Made by a program: the position numbers and the translations under genes
NCBI GenBank assembly: GCA_946122785.1
Contig: CAMGYJ010000010.1
Location: forward strand, 34,699,608 to 34,763,607
Direction of reading: 5' to 3'
DNA length: 64,000 nt
Source: Linum tenue
Lineage: Eukaryota; Streptophyta; Magnoliopsida; Malpighiales; Linaceae
The notes under the pieces: model-generated
The model's input: only the letters and a program-made list of their open reading frames with translations
The model's database searches: none
What the model was told of the DNA's origin: nothing
Part shown: positions 20,875 to 32,544 of the stretch, piece by piece
Numbering within the stretch: the first letter of the stretch is position 1
How the letters are laid out: the number at the start of each line of letters is the position of its first letter

Positions 20875-22005
20875 TTACCGTCTTTTAGCTGGACGCCCAT
20901 GGCGGAAATAAGGGTCCGCGAGTTCCACCACCAACTCCGCACGTTCGACCTCGCCTCCCAGGTAGAGCTTGAGACGATGTTCATTCACTTTAAAAAGCTC
21001 AGTTTGCGGGTTGGCAATCTCAATTGTGCCATACGGGAACACCTGGGTGACCGTGAACGGTCCAGACCACCGGGAACGGAGCTTTCCGGGAAAGAGCTTC
21101 AGGCGAGGGTTATAGAGGAGAACTCGATCACCAACCTGGAACTCTTTCGGACCCCGCAACCGGGCATCGTGCAGGCGCTTAGTGCGCTCCTTGTACAGCC
21201 GGGTGTTCTCATAGGCGTGGTAGCGCCATTCTTCCAGCTCCAACATCTGGATTTTTCGCTCAACACCTGCAACACTAACATCCAGATTTAGCAGCTTAAG
21301 GGCCCAGAAGGCCTTGTGCTCTACCTCCACGGGCAGATGGCATGCCTTTCCATAGACAAGCCGGTACGGTGAAGTACCAATGGGTGTCTTGTAGGCAGTG
21401 CGATATGCCCAGAGAGCATCATCGAGCTTGGTGGACCAATCCTTGCGGGACTGATCCACCGTTTTCTCCAGGATCCGCTTGAGCTCCCGGTTCGTCAGCT
21501 CGGCCTGGCCACTGGTCTGAGGATGATAGGCCATGGACACCTTGTGAGTCACACCATAGCGAGACAGTAGTTTATCAAATTGGCCCTGGAAGTGGGTGCC
21601 TCGATCGCTTATGATGGCTCTAGGTGTCCCGAACCGGGAGAATAGCTGCTTCAGAAAACCACAAACACGTCTAGCATCATTAGTGGGCAAAGCTTGCGCC
21701 TCAGCCCACCTAGAGACGTAGTCAACAGCAATCAGAATATAGGTATTGCCAAAAGATGGAGGGAAGGGGCCCATGAAGTCGATACCCCAGACATCAAAAA
21801 TTTCACAAGTTATAAATACATTCTGGGGCATCTCATCACGGGCAGAGATGTTACCTGACCTCTGGCATCGGTCGCACCTGCGTGCGAAGGCGTCTGCATC
21901 CTTGAAGAGCGTGGGCCAGTAAAAGCCCGACTGGAGCACCTTCCTCGCCGTGCGGTTTCCTCCGTGGTGACCGCCAATAGGTCCCTCATGGCAGTGAGAT
22001 AGAAT
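20875..22005 (-). pseudogene. Integrase (gypsy type), separated from pol by a short deletion
   Basis: Inserts element DNA into the host genome. Read on the minus strand, the HHCC zinc finger ([10 protein letters not shown]...CDRCQRSG, ~22000-21845) is followed by the catalytic core. The three acidic residues are in DFMGPFPPS (~21787), [10 protein letters not shown] (~21605) and LTNRELKR (~21497), with spacing near D-60-D-35-E. The C terminus ends [10 protein letters not shown] at 20875-20905. The reading frame is open from 21939, but upstream it does not join the pol ORF. Between KHYFWD and EGILSHCH relatives usually have about 20 more residues, so a small deletion shifted the frame. Confidence 0.88.
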
Positions 22006-25000
22006 TCCCTCTATCCCAGAAGTAATGCTTCAGATCGGAGAAAAACTTCCTCTTGGTGTGAGTCGTCATCCCCTTGGGCAGCTGCTGGCCCACCAAATAG
22101 TTCGCAAAATCATAATACCTGGGGGTGACACTCTCCACCAGACACATCATCATCAGTCTCTCATCGGGGAAGGAGTCGTTGATCTCCTCCACGAGATTGT
22201 CCGCAGGGGGTGCCTCCAACCGGGAGAGGTGATCAGCTGCAACATTTTCTGCTCCCTTCTTGTCCCGAATCTCAATATCAAACTCCTGCAGTAATAAGAT
22301 CCATCGTATGAGCCTAGGCTTGGCATCGGCCTTGCTCATCAGGTATCGAATCGCGAAGTGATCTGTGTACACGGTCACATGGGACAAGACCAGATAGGGA
22401 CGAAATTTATCGAAGGCAAACACCACTGCAAGCAGCTCCTTCTCTGTGGTGGTGTAGTTCTCCTGGGCATCATTGAGGGTCCTGGGCATCATTGAGTGTT
22501 GATCTCGCCTCTGCCCCAAAACAGCTCCAACAGCAAAGTCATTGGCGTCGCACATCAGCTCAAATGGTAGGGACCAGTCAGGAACAACCATGATAGGAGC
22601 TTGGGTGAGCTTCTCCTTCAAGGTTGTGAACGCCGCTGTGCAAGCATCAGTGAACTGGAAGGGGGCATCCTTCTCTAGAAGCTTAGTCAGGGGCAGGGCG
22701 ATCTTCGAGAAATCCTTGATGAACCGCCTGTAGAACCCTGCATGGCCAAGAAAACTTCGGATCCCCTTAACAGATGTAGGAGGAGGCAGCTTGCTGATAG
22801 TCTCGATCTTTGCTCTGTCCACCTCAATCCCCATCTTGGAGATCTTGTGCCCAAAAACTATGCCTTCTCGAACCATGAAGTGACACTTCTCCCAACTCAG
22901 TGCCAAGTTCGTTTCTTCACACCGTTTAAGAACAAGTTCCAGGTTATGGAGACAGTGAGAGAATGAGTCTCCATAAACCGAGAAATCGTCCATAAACACC
23001 TCCATAATCTCGCCGACCAGACGGTCAAAGATGGCGAGCATGCATCGCTGAAACATGGCCGGGGCATTGCATAGCCCGAATGGAATCCTCCGGTAGGCAA
23101 ATGTGCCGAAGGGGCAGGTGAAAGTGGTCTTCGCCCGGTCCTCCGGTGCAATAGGGATCTGAAAGTACCCGGACATCCCATCCAAGAAACAGTAGAACTC
23201 GTGCCCCGCCAATCTCTCCAGCATCTGATCAATGAACGGCAGTGGGAAATGGTCCTTCCGAGTGGCGTCGTTGAGACGCCGATAGTCGATGCAAACACGG
23301 TACCCAGTCACCGTGCGCATCGGGATGAGCTCGTTGTTCTCGTTAGGCACCACGGTCATCCCACCCTTTTTGGGTACCACCTGGGTGGGACTGACCCACT
23401 CGCTGTCAGAAATGGCGAAGATGATCCCCGCGTCCATCTGCTTCACGATCTCTGCCCGAACCATAGCCTCCAGGTTCGGTGTCAATCTCCTCTGTGGCTG
23501 TCTCACTGGCCGCATCTCATCCTCCAGCAGTATCCGGTGGGAGCAAAAGGAGGGGCTGATCCCCCGGATGTCTGTGATCTTCCATGCTAAAGCTCGCTCG
23601 TACTGCTTCAGCAAGGCCACCAGTCTGTTCTTCTGCTCGGGTGTGAGGGTCGAGGTGATGATGACTGGTAGCTTATTCCCCTCCCGGAGAAATGCATACT
23701 CCAAATGAGGAGGGAGGGGCTTAAGCTCCAGCTCTGGTGGTTCCTCCAAGGAGGTAGTGATGCGGGTGGAGGATGAGATCGGTTTAAACAGCCTGTCGCC
23801 CTCCAAGAAGGGGCCACTCTCCAATGCGGCCAACTGCTCCGCCAGCTGCGGCTCCTGCGATGCCTGCTCACCTAGCAAAATACAACGCTCAAGAGCATCA
23901 TCAGTACCCGCACTCGTGATGGCGAGTGCGGTCTCAAAATCGGTAAGCACATCACAGTAATCTATGTCATCATGCAAATGAGAATGTTTCCCATTGTCAG
24001 ACACAGAAAAAGTAGCATGTTCATCACCAGCACGCAAGATCAATTTACCACTATGCACATCAATAAGCGCCTTGGCGGTGGCGAGAAATGGTCTACCCAA
24101 AATCAAAGGCACATTCACATCTTCATTTATATCCAAAATAACAAAGTCAACAGGATATGTGAATGCACCAACATTAACAAGCAGATCTTCAATGATACCC
24201 CTAGGATGCATGATAGAACGATCAGCTAACTGAATGCTCATCCTAGTAGCTCTAGGTTCACCTAGGTCTAGCTTCTTAAACAATTTGTAAGGCATGACAT
24301 TTATACTAGCGCCTAGGTCCGCCAAGGACTTTCCTACATGCATGCTGCCAATAACAAGAGGGATAGTGAAACTCCCTCGGTCTTTGCGCTTCTCGGGCAG
24401 CTTGTTCTGTAGGATGGCAGAACACTCCTCGCTTAGCATCACTATCGAAAGATCCCCAAGTTTCTTCTTGTTGGTGAGGAGGTCTTTTATGAACTTGGCA
24501 TACTTGGGCATCTTCGACAGTGCCTCCACGAACGGCATGCTGATGTTGACCTGCTTCAACATTGCCATGAACTTGGCAAACTCTGTCTCCAGCTTGTCTT
24601 TATGAATTCGAGTGGGGAAGGGCAGCTGGGGTATATGCTCCTTAACCACAGGCTGCGGCTTGGGAGCAGGTGCTTCGCTGCCTTCCCCCACTTCTGCAGT
24701 ATCAGCTAGAGGTGTTGAAGCAGGTAGTGGGTCGTCTCGCCCGGGCTGGGCAGGAGCAGCAGATATGGTCTTGCCACTCCTGGTGGTGATGGCGTCCAGC
24801 TGTTGGAGAGGGTCACGAGGGTTTGGAATAGTGGTGGCAGGCAGAGTCCCCGGTGCCCTGGTAGTGTTCTGGCGAGCTAAGCTCCCAATCTGATTCTGTA
24901 GATCTTGCAGAATGGCACCTTGGTTTCTCTGGCCTGCCTCCAGTGAGGCTATGTTCTGATCCATCCTCGTGAAATTCGCCTGGCTGGTAGTCATGAATGC

Positions 25001-25027
25001 CTGCAAAATATTCTTCAGATCAGCCAT
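21986..25027 (-). CDS. pol: Pol ORF: protease, reverse transcriptase, RNase H (1013 aa)
   Basis: Protease active site D-L-G-A is at residue ~236. Reverse transcriptase covers ~500-750, with [32 protein letters not shown] and the catalytic FMDD (~677). RNase H runs from ~820 to 950, with [27 protein letters not shown] and [10 protein letters not shown]. The order PR-RT-RH-IN is that of Ty3/gypsy. The ORF ends at a frameshift just before the integrase zinc finger. The upstream gag is joined through a stop near 25066. It is coding-competent across these three enzymes, but the element as a whole is not. Confidence 0.92.
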   Translation of the reverse strand: MADLKNILQAFMTTSQANFTRMDQNIASLEAGQRNQGAILQDLQNQIGSLARQNTTRAPGTLPATTIPNPRDPLQQLDAITTRSGKTISAAPAQPGRDDPLPASTPLADTAEVGEGSEAPAPKPQPVVKEHIPQLPFPTRIHKDKLETEFAKFMAMLKQVNISMPFVEALSKMPKYAKFIKDLLTNKKKLGDLSIVMLSEECSAILQNKLPEKRKDRGSFTIPLVIGSMHVGKSLADLGASINVMPYKLFKKLDLGEPRATRMSIQLADRSIMHPRGIIEDLLVNVGAFTYPVDFVILDINEDVNVPLILGRPFLATAKALIDVHSGKLILRAGDEHATFSVSDNGKHSHLHDDIDYCDVLTDFETALAITSAGTDDALERCILLGEQASQEPQLAEQLAALESGPFLEGDRLFKPISSSTRITTSLEEPPELELKPLPPHLEYAFLREGNKLPVIITSTLTPEQKNRLVALLKQYERALAWKITDIRGISPSFCSHRILLEDEMRPVRQPQRRLTPNLEAMVRAEIVKQMDAGIIFAISDSEWVSPTQVVPKKGGMTVVPNENNELIPMRTVTGYRVCIDYRRLNDATRKDHFPLPFIDQMLERLAGHEFYCFLDGMSGYFQIPIAPEDRAKTTFTCPFGTFAYRRIPFGLCNAPAMFQRCMLAIFDRLVGEIMEVFMDDFSVYGDSFSHCLHNLELVLKRCEETNLALSWEKCHFMVREGIVFGHKISKMGIEVDRAKIETISKLPPPTSVKGIRSFLGHAGFYRRFIKDFSKIALPLTKLLEKDAPFQFTDACTAAFTTLKEKLTQAPIMVVPDWSLPFELMCDANDFAVGAVLGQRRDQHSMMPRTLNDAQENYTTTEKELLAVVFAFDKFRPYLVLSHVTVYTDHFAIRYLMSKADAKPRLIRWILLLQEFDIEIRDKKGAENVAADHLSRLEAPPADNLVEEINDSFPDERLMMMCLVESVTPRYYDFANYLVGQQLPKGMTTHTKRKFFSDLKHYFWDRGNSISLP

Positions 25028-25334
25028 CTGATTATCTGGAGCTGCGGCTGCTGGAGGCTGGGCATACTAGCGTTGGGGCTGCTGGAATGGCTGCCCTTGC
25101 CTAGGCTGGTAGGGCTGCGGCTGTGGTGGTGGCCCCTGCCTAGCCTAGAAGGGCTGCCTCTGCTAAAAACCACCCGCTAGTGCTGGGAAACCAGGTGGTT
25201 TAGTGGTGTTGCTGCTCCAGGCGAAGTTGGGATGCTGGCGCCATCCCTCATTGTAGGTATTGCTATATGCGTCCAGGCGCCGAGCATTGGCGATAAAGTC
25301 CACCTGCTCTTGGGGTGTAGAGGACTCCCTCAGA

Positions 25335-26402
25335 CTAACAGTCCTCTACCAGGTGATTCGGGCTCTCGCACCACTGACACTGAGCTACTGGAGGTGTAGC
25401 TGTACCTCGGCCCGGAAGGAGACTGTTGGGCTGCTTCAAGGTCTGCACCAACTCGGCCACCTGCTGCTCTAACCCGGACCTGGCCTCCATAGCGTGCACA
25501 CCCCGGTCCCGGGAATTTCTGCCTCTACTGTGCTGCCCCCAGGAATGATCTCGGGTAGCCAAGGTACTAATCATCTGGTTCAACTCGGTTGGAGTCTTAG
25601 TGAGAATATCCCCCCCTGGGCATAGAGACTCAATCACCCTCTGGCTATCTGGGGTGAGGGCACTGTAGAAGTTCCCCACTGTGAATGCGTCACTGAAGCC
25701 ATGATGGGGACACTGCCAGAAATATCCCATGCATCACGAAGTGACTCGTCTGGCTCTTGGCGGAAGTGAGTGATCTCCCGCTGAATCTCTGTGGTCTTCG
25801 ATGCCGGATAGTACCTGTGCACGAACTTGTCTGCCAGATCGTCCCAAGAAGTGATGGACAATGGGGGCTGGGTCTCCAACCACCTCTTAGCATTCCACGC
25901 CAGAGAATGGGGGAAGAGTTGAAGGCGGATTGCGTCATCCGGGACACCGTTCAGCTTGAACCCGTTCGTCAGCTGCAGAACGGGAAAGATGCACCCGGGC
26001 CTCCTCATCCTTCAAGCCATGGAACTGGATAGAGGATGTAATGAGTTGAATCCAGCATGGCTTGATCTCGAAGTTGTTTGCTGGAATGGGCGGATCGAGG
26101 ATGACCGGGCGGATGTCAGCAATCCGTGGAGTGTAGTAGTATTCCAAGGTGGGACCCGGTGGTGGTGGATGATGATGAACCCCAGCTCCCTGGGGATTGG
26201 GGTCGTTCCCCAAGAGCTGATTCGCCGGAGGTGGGTTGTGATCGACTTCCATCTCGTACTCGTCCTCGGACTCGCTGCTCAATTGGCCGTCTATGCGATC
26301 TACCGTAGCCAGTCTAGCTCGCTGTTGTCTCCTAAGTTGATGCCAGGTGCCTTCAATCTCTGGATCCAACGGCAGTAAACCTCCCGACTGGCTATGGGTC
26401 AT
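25335..26402 (-). pseudogene. gag: gag of the complete family A element, two frameshifts
   Basis: The start ATG at 26402 follows the leader downstream of the PBS. The gag core (FEIKPCWIQLI, AKRWLETQPP, FRQEPDESLRDAW) spans ~26100-25730. The frame changes near 25985 and near 25725. The CX2CX4HX4C zinc knuckle CQWCESPNHLVEDC is at ~25378-25337, right before a stop. Between 25334 and 25027 lies the glutamine-rich linker. It has stops, one of them a TAG at ~25066 where the other family A copy has CAG. Confidence 0.88.
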
Positions 26403-26526
26403 GCACTATCTGCACACAATCAAGCAATGCAAACCCGTGAAGGCACAAGTGGGAAAGAACAAACACTCAATGCGAAAATGAAAATGCTAAAGTAACAGAA
26501 ATCACTTTTCTTCAACAACCTAGCCG

Positions 26527-26544
26527 TCCCCAGCAACGGCGCCA
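26527..26544 (-). promoter_or_regulatory. Primer binding site, tRNA-Asp type
   Basis: On the minus strand TGGCGCCGTTGCTGGGGA begins six bases after the LTR end. This matches the primer site usual for Athila/Tat elements (complementary to the 3' end of a plant tRNA, commonly given as tRNA-Asp). Confidence 0.88.
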
Positions 26545-26550
26545 AAAACT

Positions 26551-27892
26551 TGACTCACTCCTACTGTCACTCTAGAAAATGGCCAAGTGTAACCACTTCC
26601 TAAAGCGTAGTATAGCGGGTTTGAGTTTTATTGTCAACCCGGGTCCTAGATTTGATGACTACTCGGTGAATTCTCGTTATCTAGCAGTGAACTTTTAGTG
26701 CAGATTCAAACAAACAAAAACGCAAAGCAAGTTAAACGGTTGTTTTCAAGTCAAGAGAGGTCACCCGGATATGGTTCCCCCTAGACTGCAGTTAAGCCGG
26801 ATTGCAATTTACCAAGTTCAGTTTTCATGAAAGGTATACTGTGGAAGGTTCTTAAACAGTCTGAAGTCTCGACTAAAGGTCTCCAGACCCTCTCAATCTG
26901 AGTCTCTAGCGGGCTACTAACCTCTACCGGAGTAAACAGATTGAGGCCCTAACGAACCAAACCTCCACTACCGAATTGAATTCGGTACAGAATAGCGAAT
27001 TGGCTCCTCGACTAAAGTCACCAATTCACTACCTTCAATTAAGGATACTCTATCAACCTAGGCAGATATTCTCATTCTAGGTCAAAGCAGAAACAACAGG
27101 AATTTGATCAGGATTCAAGTCATTCAATCATTCAAACCTCAATCGAATATAATCAATTCATAAACTCTGTACTTGGGTTCATAAAATCAGACCTAGCATA
27201 CAAATCTAGGGTTCTCCATACCCAGATGAATGGGGAAACTACTCCATAGAGAAAGAAGCAAAAGCAGATTCAGACGCGGAAATCATACTGTGAAGATGGA
27301 TTTCTGCTCCTGGACGTTAATCGGCACTTCTCCAAGCTCAAGCCGGGCTCCAATGGTGATGAAGATCAAGCTATGGCACTTGGGAACTCTGGTTCGTCGC
27401 TTTCTCTCTCTAGGAATCGCTTTTTCTCTCTAAAACTCGGAACCCTTGAATGTTGGCCTTCCTTTCCCTTAAATCTGCTGCCTGATCGCGATACTCGGTC
27501 GAAATACCTGGTCGGGTATTTTGGGTATCGACCGGGTATTATTCAAAACGCGCGTATCAGAAGAGGAAAAATCCGCGGTCTGCCTCAATAATCCCCGACC
27601 GGGGATTTTGCCTTCACGCCCGGGTCCCTCTCTGATTCTCGGGGGCGCCCAAAGTAATAATACCCGGCCGGGTATTCTTGGTCATGGCCGGGTATTTTCC
27701 TCCAGCAGCCCCCTTCGTCCCAACTTTGCTCCTTTCGACCCAGAACTCGTTTCTCCGCCTCGATTCCAACGCCGGGTCCTGAAATATGACATAAACACGC
27801 AACCTAGTGTGAAATCAGCTTAAAACACTAGAATCCACATCTCAAACGGCTTCAGAATAGGGGTGAAAACATGTGTAATTATCGGTCTATCA
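26551..27892 (-). repeat. 5' LTR of the complete family A element (1342 bp)
   Basis: Full-length partner of 15625-16859, running TGACTCACTC...GGTCTATCA on the + strand. It holds the family A palindromes at ~27495-27700 and the upstream promoter sequences. TTTCC follows at 27893. Confidence 0.94.
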
Positions 27893-28302
27893 TTTCCTTC
27901 ATTGTAATTCAAATGGAGATCACCATACACATTATTCACAAAATCAGCATTCCATCTCCTTCACGTGGAATGCTCAAAGAAGTTGGAGTTAAGATAATTG
28001 GCTCCCAAAAACATTGGATTCCACTCCACCTATATGCAAAATTCATTTGCTGAATTATTCAATCCGAATAGCTTCTTCAAACCCACAATTTCCGCACATA
28101 ATCTCAGAGTTTGAGAGAGATTCAAAGTTTTTAACGAAGTTCGTAAATACGACCTCTTGGTAGAAGAATTTACAATATGTGCTCGGGTTTACTTAATTAT
28201 TGGTGGTAATGTTTGCTGAAAATATCCACCGAACACAACAAAAATTCCTCCAAGAGATCATGTCCTCGCTATTTAGCTATTTAACATGCAAAAGTCTCTA
28301 AT
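27893..28302 (-). pseudogene. Helitron Rep/helicase, middle segment
   Basis: The minus strand reads LGGIFVVFGGYFQQTLPPII, AHIVNSSTKRSYL, TLNLSQTLRLCAEI, then VNNVYGDLHLNYNEG, interrupted by stops. These match PIF1-like helicase motifs (VVFGGDFRQ, LTxNMRL) of Helitrons. It is bounded on the left by the family A element (TTTCC TSD at 27893-27897) and on the right by the MITE at 28303. The first 5 bp are the TSD copy. Confidence 0.8.
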
Positions 28303-30080
28303 GGGTCGTTTGGAAGTTGTGTATGTTAAATCATTTTGTTGTGAAGAATCATTGCCTTATATAATAAATGTATTGATACAATCGTTGCATTTAACATTAC
28401 ATTGTTTGGTTGTTGAGTTTATAGGTTAGTGATTAACTTACATAAAGTAACTTTTTAGTGAAAATATCACATTTACCCTTTATTTTAACATACAACATAT
28501 AACTCTTTCCCCCCTTTACTAAGGATATAAATGGAAATAAAAAGGTGATATAAACCTAAAAGCAACAATCACAACAATCTCAACTTTTAGTTGAGATTGT
28601 ATAATACCTCATTTTTTGTGATTGTAGGTGGGACCAACACAAAACAATACATGCATTGTTTTGCACTTTGACAATTCCAAACATTGTATTGTAGACAATG
28701 CATGTATTCTATAAGGCTAAATTACACGTTTGGTCACTCAAATTATACAAATCTTTCACGTTTGCCACCCCAATTACTTTTCTTTCTTATTCGCCACTAA
28801 CTTTATGAATTATTTCACCGTTAGTCACCGGCCGTTACACTCCGTTAAATTTGTCCTACGTGGCAGTCAACTATTAAGTTTGACCGTTAACTTGATGAGG
28901 TGGAAATTTAAAAAAATTATTTTCAACCTCATTGTCCCACATACTTTATCTAAAGACTTTTCATATTAATTATTTAACAAAACTAATTAAATTACAAAAT
29001 CACTTACCATCAGTTCCCCTCTTTACACCCTTCTGAGGACCCTCCAGACCAAAAATTGGAATTACATTCGTCCCCTCTTCCGACCCTTTGGCCGACCCTC
29101 CACCACCATCCCTGCAAAACAAATCTCCAATTCTTCTTCCACATTATACCTTGCTCTCTTCGCGGCTGATTCTCGTCAGGATTCTCCAGCCCAAAGAAGC
29201 AATCGGGCATCTCGGAGACAATTGAAGACGCCTCGGACCTCTTCTGCTCTAGTGACCGACAAGAATTGAGCTCGTCGAAGGACTTGTGCTCCCAATTCGT
29301 CGACCCGCCGAGAAGCGAGCTGATTTTGTTGGTTCTCGAACTATCCAATTCTCCCTTGTGAACGAGGAAGAGCCGGAGGCGAGTGGATGATTGAGGGTTC
29401 TGATTCAGCATACTGCGGTTGTGCTCCTCATCATGTTCTCGACCTCCTCGTTCGTCGAATCGGAGATCAGTGGGTCGAGATCCTCCCTCATTGGGGAGCT
29501 GGTACTTGACGCGATGGCCTCGAGATGCGGCGGAGGAGGAGTTGGCAGCGAGGAGTTGCCGCCGGGTGAGAAGGATGGCGGCGAGGTGAGAGGAGAGGTA
29601 TACGTGACGTCGATGACGGCGGCGGCGGAAGTTGTTGGAGCGGAGAGGATAGTGGGATCTCAGGCGTGGCTTTCTTTCTCAACGATTGAGTCAATGTCGG
29701 AGATCTATTTCAGTCCGTCTGAGAGAGAGAGAGTTGTGCGGGTGAAATTTTTGTTATTTAATTAATTTTTATAAAATAATGAAAATGATAAAATTTTAGA
29801 AAAAGTAAGTGGATAATGAGGTGGAAAATATTTTTTTTAAAAAATTTCCACGTCATCTAGTTAACAGTCAAACTTTATAGTTGACTGCCACGTAGGACAA
29901 ATTTAACGGAGTGTAACGGCCGGTGACTAACGATGAAATGATTCGTAAAGTTAGTGGCGAATAAGAAAGAAAAATAATTCGGGTGGCAAACGTGAAAGAT
30001 TTGTATAATTGGAGTGACCAAACGTGTAATTTAGCCTATTCTATAAATACAACACTCACAATCACAACTTCCAAACAACC
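28303..30080. mobile_element. MITE-like terminal inverted repeat element, split by a MULE-like insertion
   Basis: The left end GGGTCGTTTGGAAGTTGTG (28303-28321) is an inverted copy of the right end CACAACTTCCAAACAACCCC (30061-30080). Without the inner element and one TSD copy it would be about 446 bp, AT-rich, with no coding capacity. It sits inside the Helitron helicase gene. The exact terminal base and the TSD are ambiguous (possibly CTA), so the superfamily (PIF/Harbinger or hAT) is left open. Confidence 0.7.
28715..30036. mobile_element. Non-autonomous MULE-like element with ~200-bp TIRs (1322 bp)
   Basis: The left end GGCTAAATTACACGTTTGGT is mirrored by ACCAAACGTGTAATTTAGCC at the right end. 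Inverted similarity extends about 200 bp on each side. The flanking 10 bp, TATTCTATAA (28705-28714 and 30037-30046), are a perfect duplication; with 9-10 bp this fits Mutator-like transposition. The interior (29010-29750) is GC-richer and gene-like. It could be captured host sequence (Pack-MULE style), but I recognise no protein. Open frames at 29010-29411 (-) and 29391-29765 (+) are short. Confidence 0.82.
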
Positions 30081-31485
30081 CCTAGGAGTTCTATCCGCTG
30101 CTTCAAAATTATGCTAATGAGTCATATGAGTTTCATCCCAATTAATAAGGGATAATCAACTCTGCTAACTCGTTTCCTTGTTCATTATAACATGTTTATT
30201 TGGAGTAACAGTTAATTGGAATGAGGAATCGGTAATGAACAGTCTTACCTCCAACCTTTAGCAAAGGTGAATTCCCATACGAAGAAATGTACAACGCTAT
30301 TTTCTTTTTTTCTCATAGTTCAAATTAAGAAAATAAAGTTCCAAATAAATGTATTCCCGTGTACCTCCAAATTCATCAACAAAGAAAGACCATTTTCTTC
30401 CTCCACAACTCGAACAATTTCAACAAATGCCTTCATTTGCTCTGAATTCAATTTTGGATACAATATATTTAATTCTTCATAAATATTTTTAATTGTAATT
30501 TAACTCATTACCGATTATTCGATTTCGAGAATTTAATCTCATATCTCCAAATGGAGTAGGGAAACCATGAAAATTGACTTTCCAATTTTATGCAATAAGT
30601 TATCTATCTCCACCAAGTATATATCTTGGATCTCATCAGTAAAAAGCTTCAAATTGGGTAAATTTAACTCCATTCGTCAATTGAAGAGGATATCATTATT
30701 CAATAATTAAAAAAAATCATTAAATGGATTGCACATTTGACAATTGACATTGAATATGAATTCTAACAAACAGAGTCCTTACTTTATATCCAGAACTCCA
30801 AAAGAAAACTTCTTTCTAGAACTTATGCCACTCATCATATGCTAATAAACCAATAGTTTAACATACTTTTGAAGATAATCATGAACTACACCATTAATTG
30901 TTCTAATTTTTCATGAAAATGACAACGTCTTACTAAATACCGTGACATGCGAAGATAAAATATTTTTTTGCCTCTTGGATGACATTAATATAATATCCCA
31001 ATACACAATTTGTTCTTCCTCACCTGCCATCTTCACTATTTCTGATCCAAATGAAATGTTGAGCAAACTCCACAAAGTATATTTGTGTACCTAAGAAAAT
31101 GATACATTGAAGTATTTGCTTACCGTACCATATTCAAAATCAATGATGGAGCCAAGAACTTTATCAAGAGTATTAAAAATAAGATCAAAATTATAAAGGG
31201 TTGTCAAATAGTGTTGAATCCAAATACTACCTCCACCAAAACAACTTTTTGTCTCAAATTTGGACCTAAGGTTTGTCAGTTGACAAACCCTTCATCAACT
31301 CGGGTCCGCTCATGTTCAAACATTTGGAGTTTTGCCTTCGAGGAGAAAGGTCTACTTTGTCTTGTCTGCAATACAATGAATGTTTTGGTTGACTGAAATT
31401 TCTCATGGGTTTGGTACTTTCACGTCTCCATATCTTTGCTCCACAATATTCACATTTATATGATGGATTTCCAATATCAAACACT
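30081..31485 (-). pseudogene. Helitron Rep/helicase, N-terminal to Walker A segment (duplicate unit 1)
   Basis: On the minus strand FDIGNPSYKCEYCGAKIW starts the Helitron N-terminal domain (~31480). Further on come LPNLKLFTDEIQDIYLVEI (~30640), LYPKLNSEQMKAFVEIV (~30470) and a decayed Walker A region, VHGNTFIWNFIF (~30350), where a GGTGKTFLW-like sequence is expected. Then NWDETHMTH and NFEAADRTP lead up to the MITE at 30080. Many stops and frameshifts are present. The Rep HUH motifs were not found and may be lost. The gene continues at 28302. Confidence 0.75.
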
Positions 31486-32544
31486 ACAATTAAAACCCCA
31501 ATATAAGAAATACATTTAATAATAATTCTAAAATTCTGATAAATAAATAAAACAGAAATACGATTAATATCAATAAACCTAGAACGCTCCCAAATCACAC
31601 ATGACATTGACACATATATAATTTTAAGATGTCGAACATTGTGGAAATAAAAACATATGCACTTACATTCAATTTTTTATAATTGAATTGAAACACTATT
31701 TGATTGTTTGGATGATTCTCTGCATTGTCGTCCATGCATCGAATTGAAGCACTAATAATATAAAAATAATATACACATTTGATTAACAAACCATCCTTTA
31801 TCTACCCTTAATCTTGAAACGTTTATTAAACTACCCACCCTTTTATCTAGTAACCAACCATCTTCAATCATGAAGTTTTAATTGTCTACCCCTACGTGTA
31901 ATTTAGCTACATGCCTATAATATAATAACAATAATTACACTCTCGTTTTGCCGCCGCTTGACAATATGTAGAAGGCCTAGAGGGGGGTTAATTCCCAAAA
32001 TATAGACTTTCTTTTTATTTACCACAGATATAGTGTGAAAGTATTAGCAGAGATATTGGGTTTTGGAGGGGAGAAACAGCAAGTTCGCCTTACACTCAGG
32101 CGGATCCGCTTTTTTAGCTTTATAATTTGTGTTGGACGGATCCGCTCGAGTCTGAGGCGTGTGTTTGGTGGAGCGGTCTGCAAAGATTCCCAATATTTTG
32201 ACTGGCGAAGCCGCTCCAGTCTTGGCCAGATTCACTACCTTGCCCACCCACTACAGCACCATATAACACAAGCTATTTCTTTTCAGTTGCTCACCACAAA
32301 AAATCGATGTTACCAAGCTAAACGAAAGGAGCTATGTTGGTTGCTGCAAAGATTGCTAATAGGTAAGAGACACATTTTTATATTATTAAAATGCTACTAT
32401 GATTTTGTTTAGTTAATAATTAGTGAATTTATTTTTTATGTGGTGATTATAGAAGATTTGAACTAGTGTTTCGGTGGAAATCAGAGAACTTAGAGGACAA
32501 TTTGGACGTTGACTTGCTCCGACTATCACAGTAAAATCTCACCT
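30568..32544. repeat. Tandem duplication, unit 1 (~1.98 kb)
   Basis: Nearly the same sequence as 32545-34513, with scattered substitutions and small indels of a few percent. It contains the Helitron N-terminal piece, an AT-rich spacer and the 5' end of a MULE gene. It ends with the first ~33 bp of the family E LTR (TGACTTGCTCCGACTATC at 32511-32528 onward), which in unit 2 leads into the real LTR. So the duplication is younger than the family E insertion. Confidence 0.9.
31486..32460. other. AT-rich spacer between Helitron and MULE remnants
   Basis: No gene is supported. An open frame at 32035-32412 (+) is kept in unit 2 (34006-34374), but it has no recognisable motif and may be 5' leader or UTR sequence of the MULE gene. 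A plausible splice acceptor, GTGATTATAG, stands at ~32443-32452, before the segment that corresponds to the MULE start. Confidence 0.4.

Larger units (their letters stand above)
15625..27892 (-). mobile_element. Complete Athila-type LTR retrotransposon, family A (12,268 bp), minus strand
   Basis: Both LTRs, PBS, PPT, gag, PR-RT-RH, integrase and env-like ORF are present and flanked by TTTCC on both sides. Read on the minus strand the order is LTR (27892-26551), PBS, gag, PR-RT-RH, IN, spacer, env-like, 3' noncoding, PPT, LTR (16859-15625). Gag carries frameshifts, and a short deletion breaks pol before integrase, so the copy looks non-functional; the env-like ORF and the long pol ORF are open. 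The LTRs are nearly identical apart from two deletions in the left one, so the insertion is recent. It landed in a Helitron helicase gene. Confidence 0.95.

Noticed and set aside
29010..29765. Host genes on both strands inside the MULE-like element
   Set aside because: Frames of 124-133 codons without recognisable motifs, overlapping on opposite strands; kept only as possible captured sequence.
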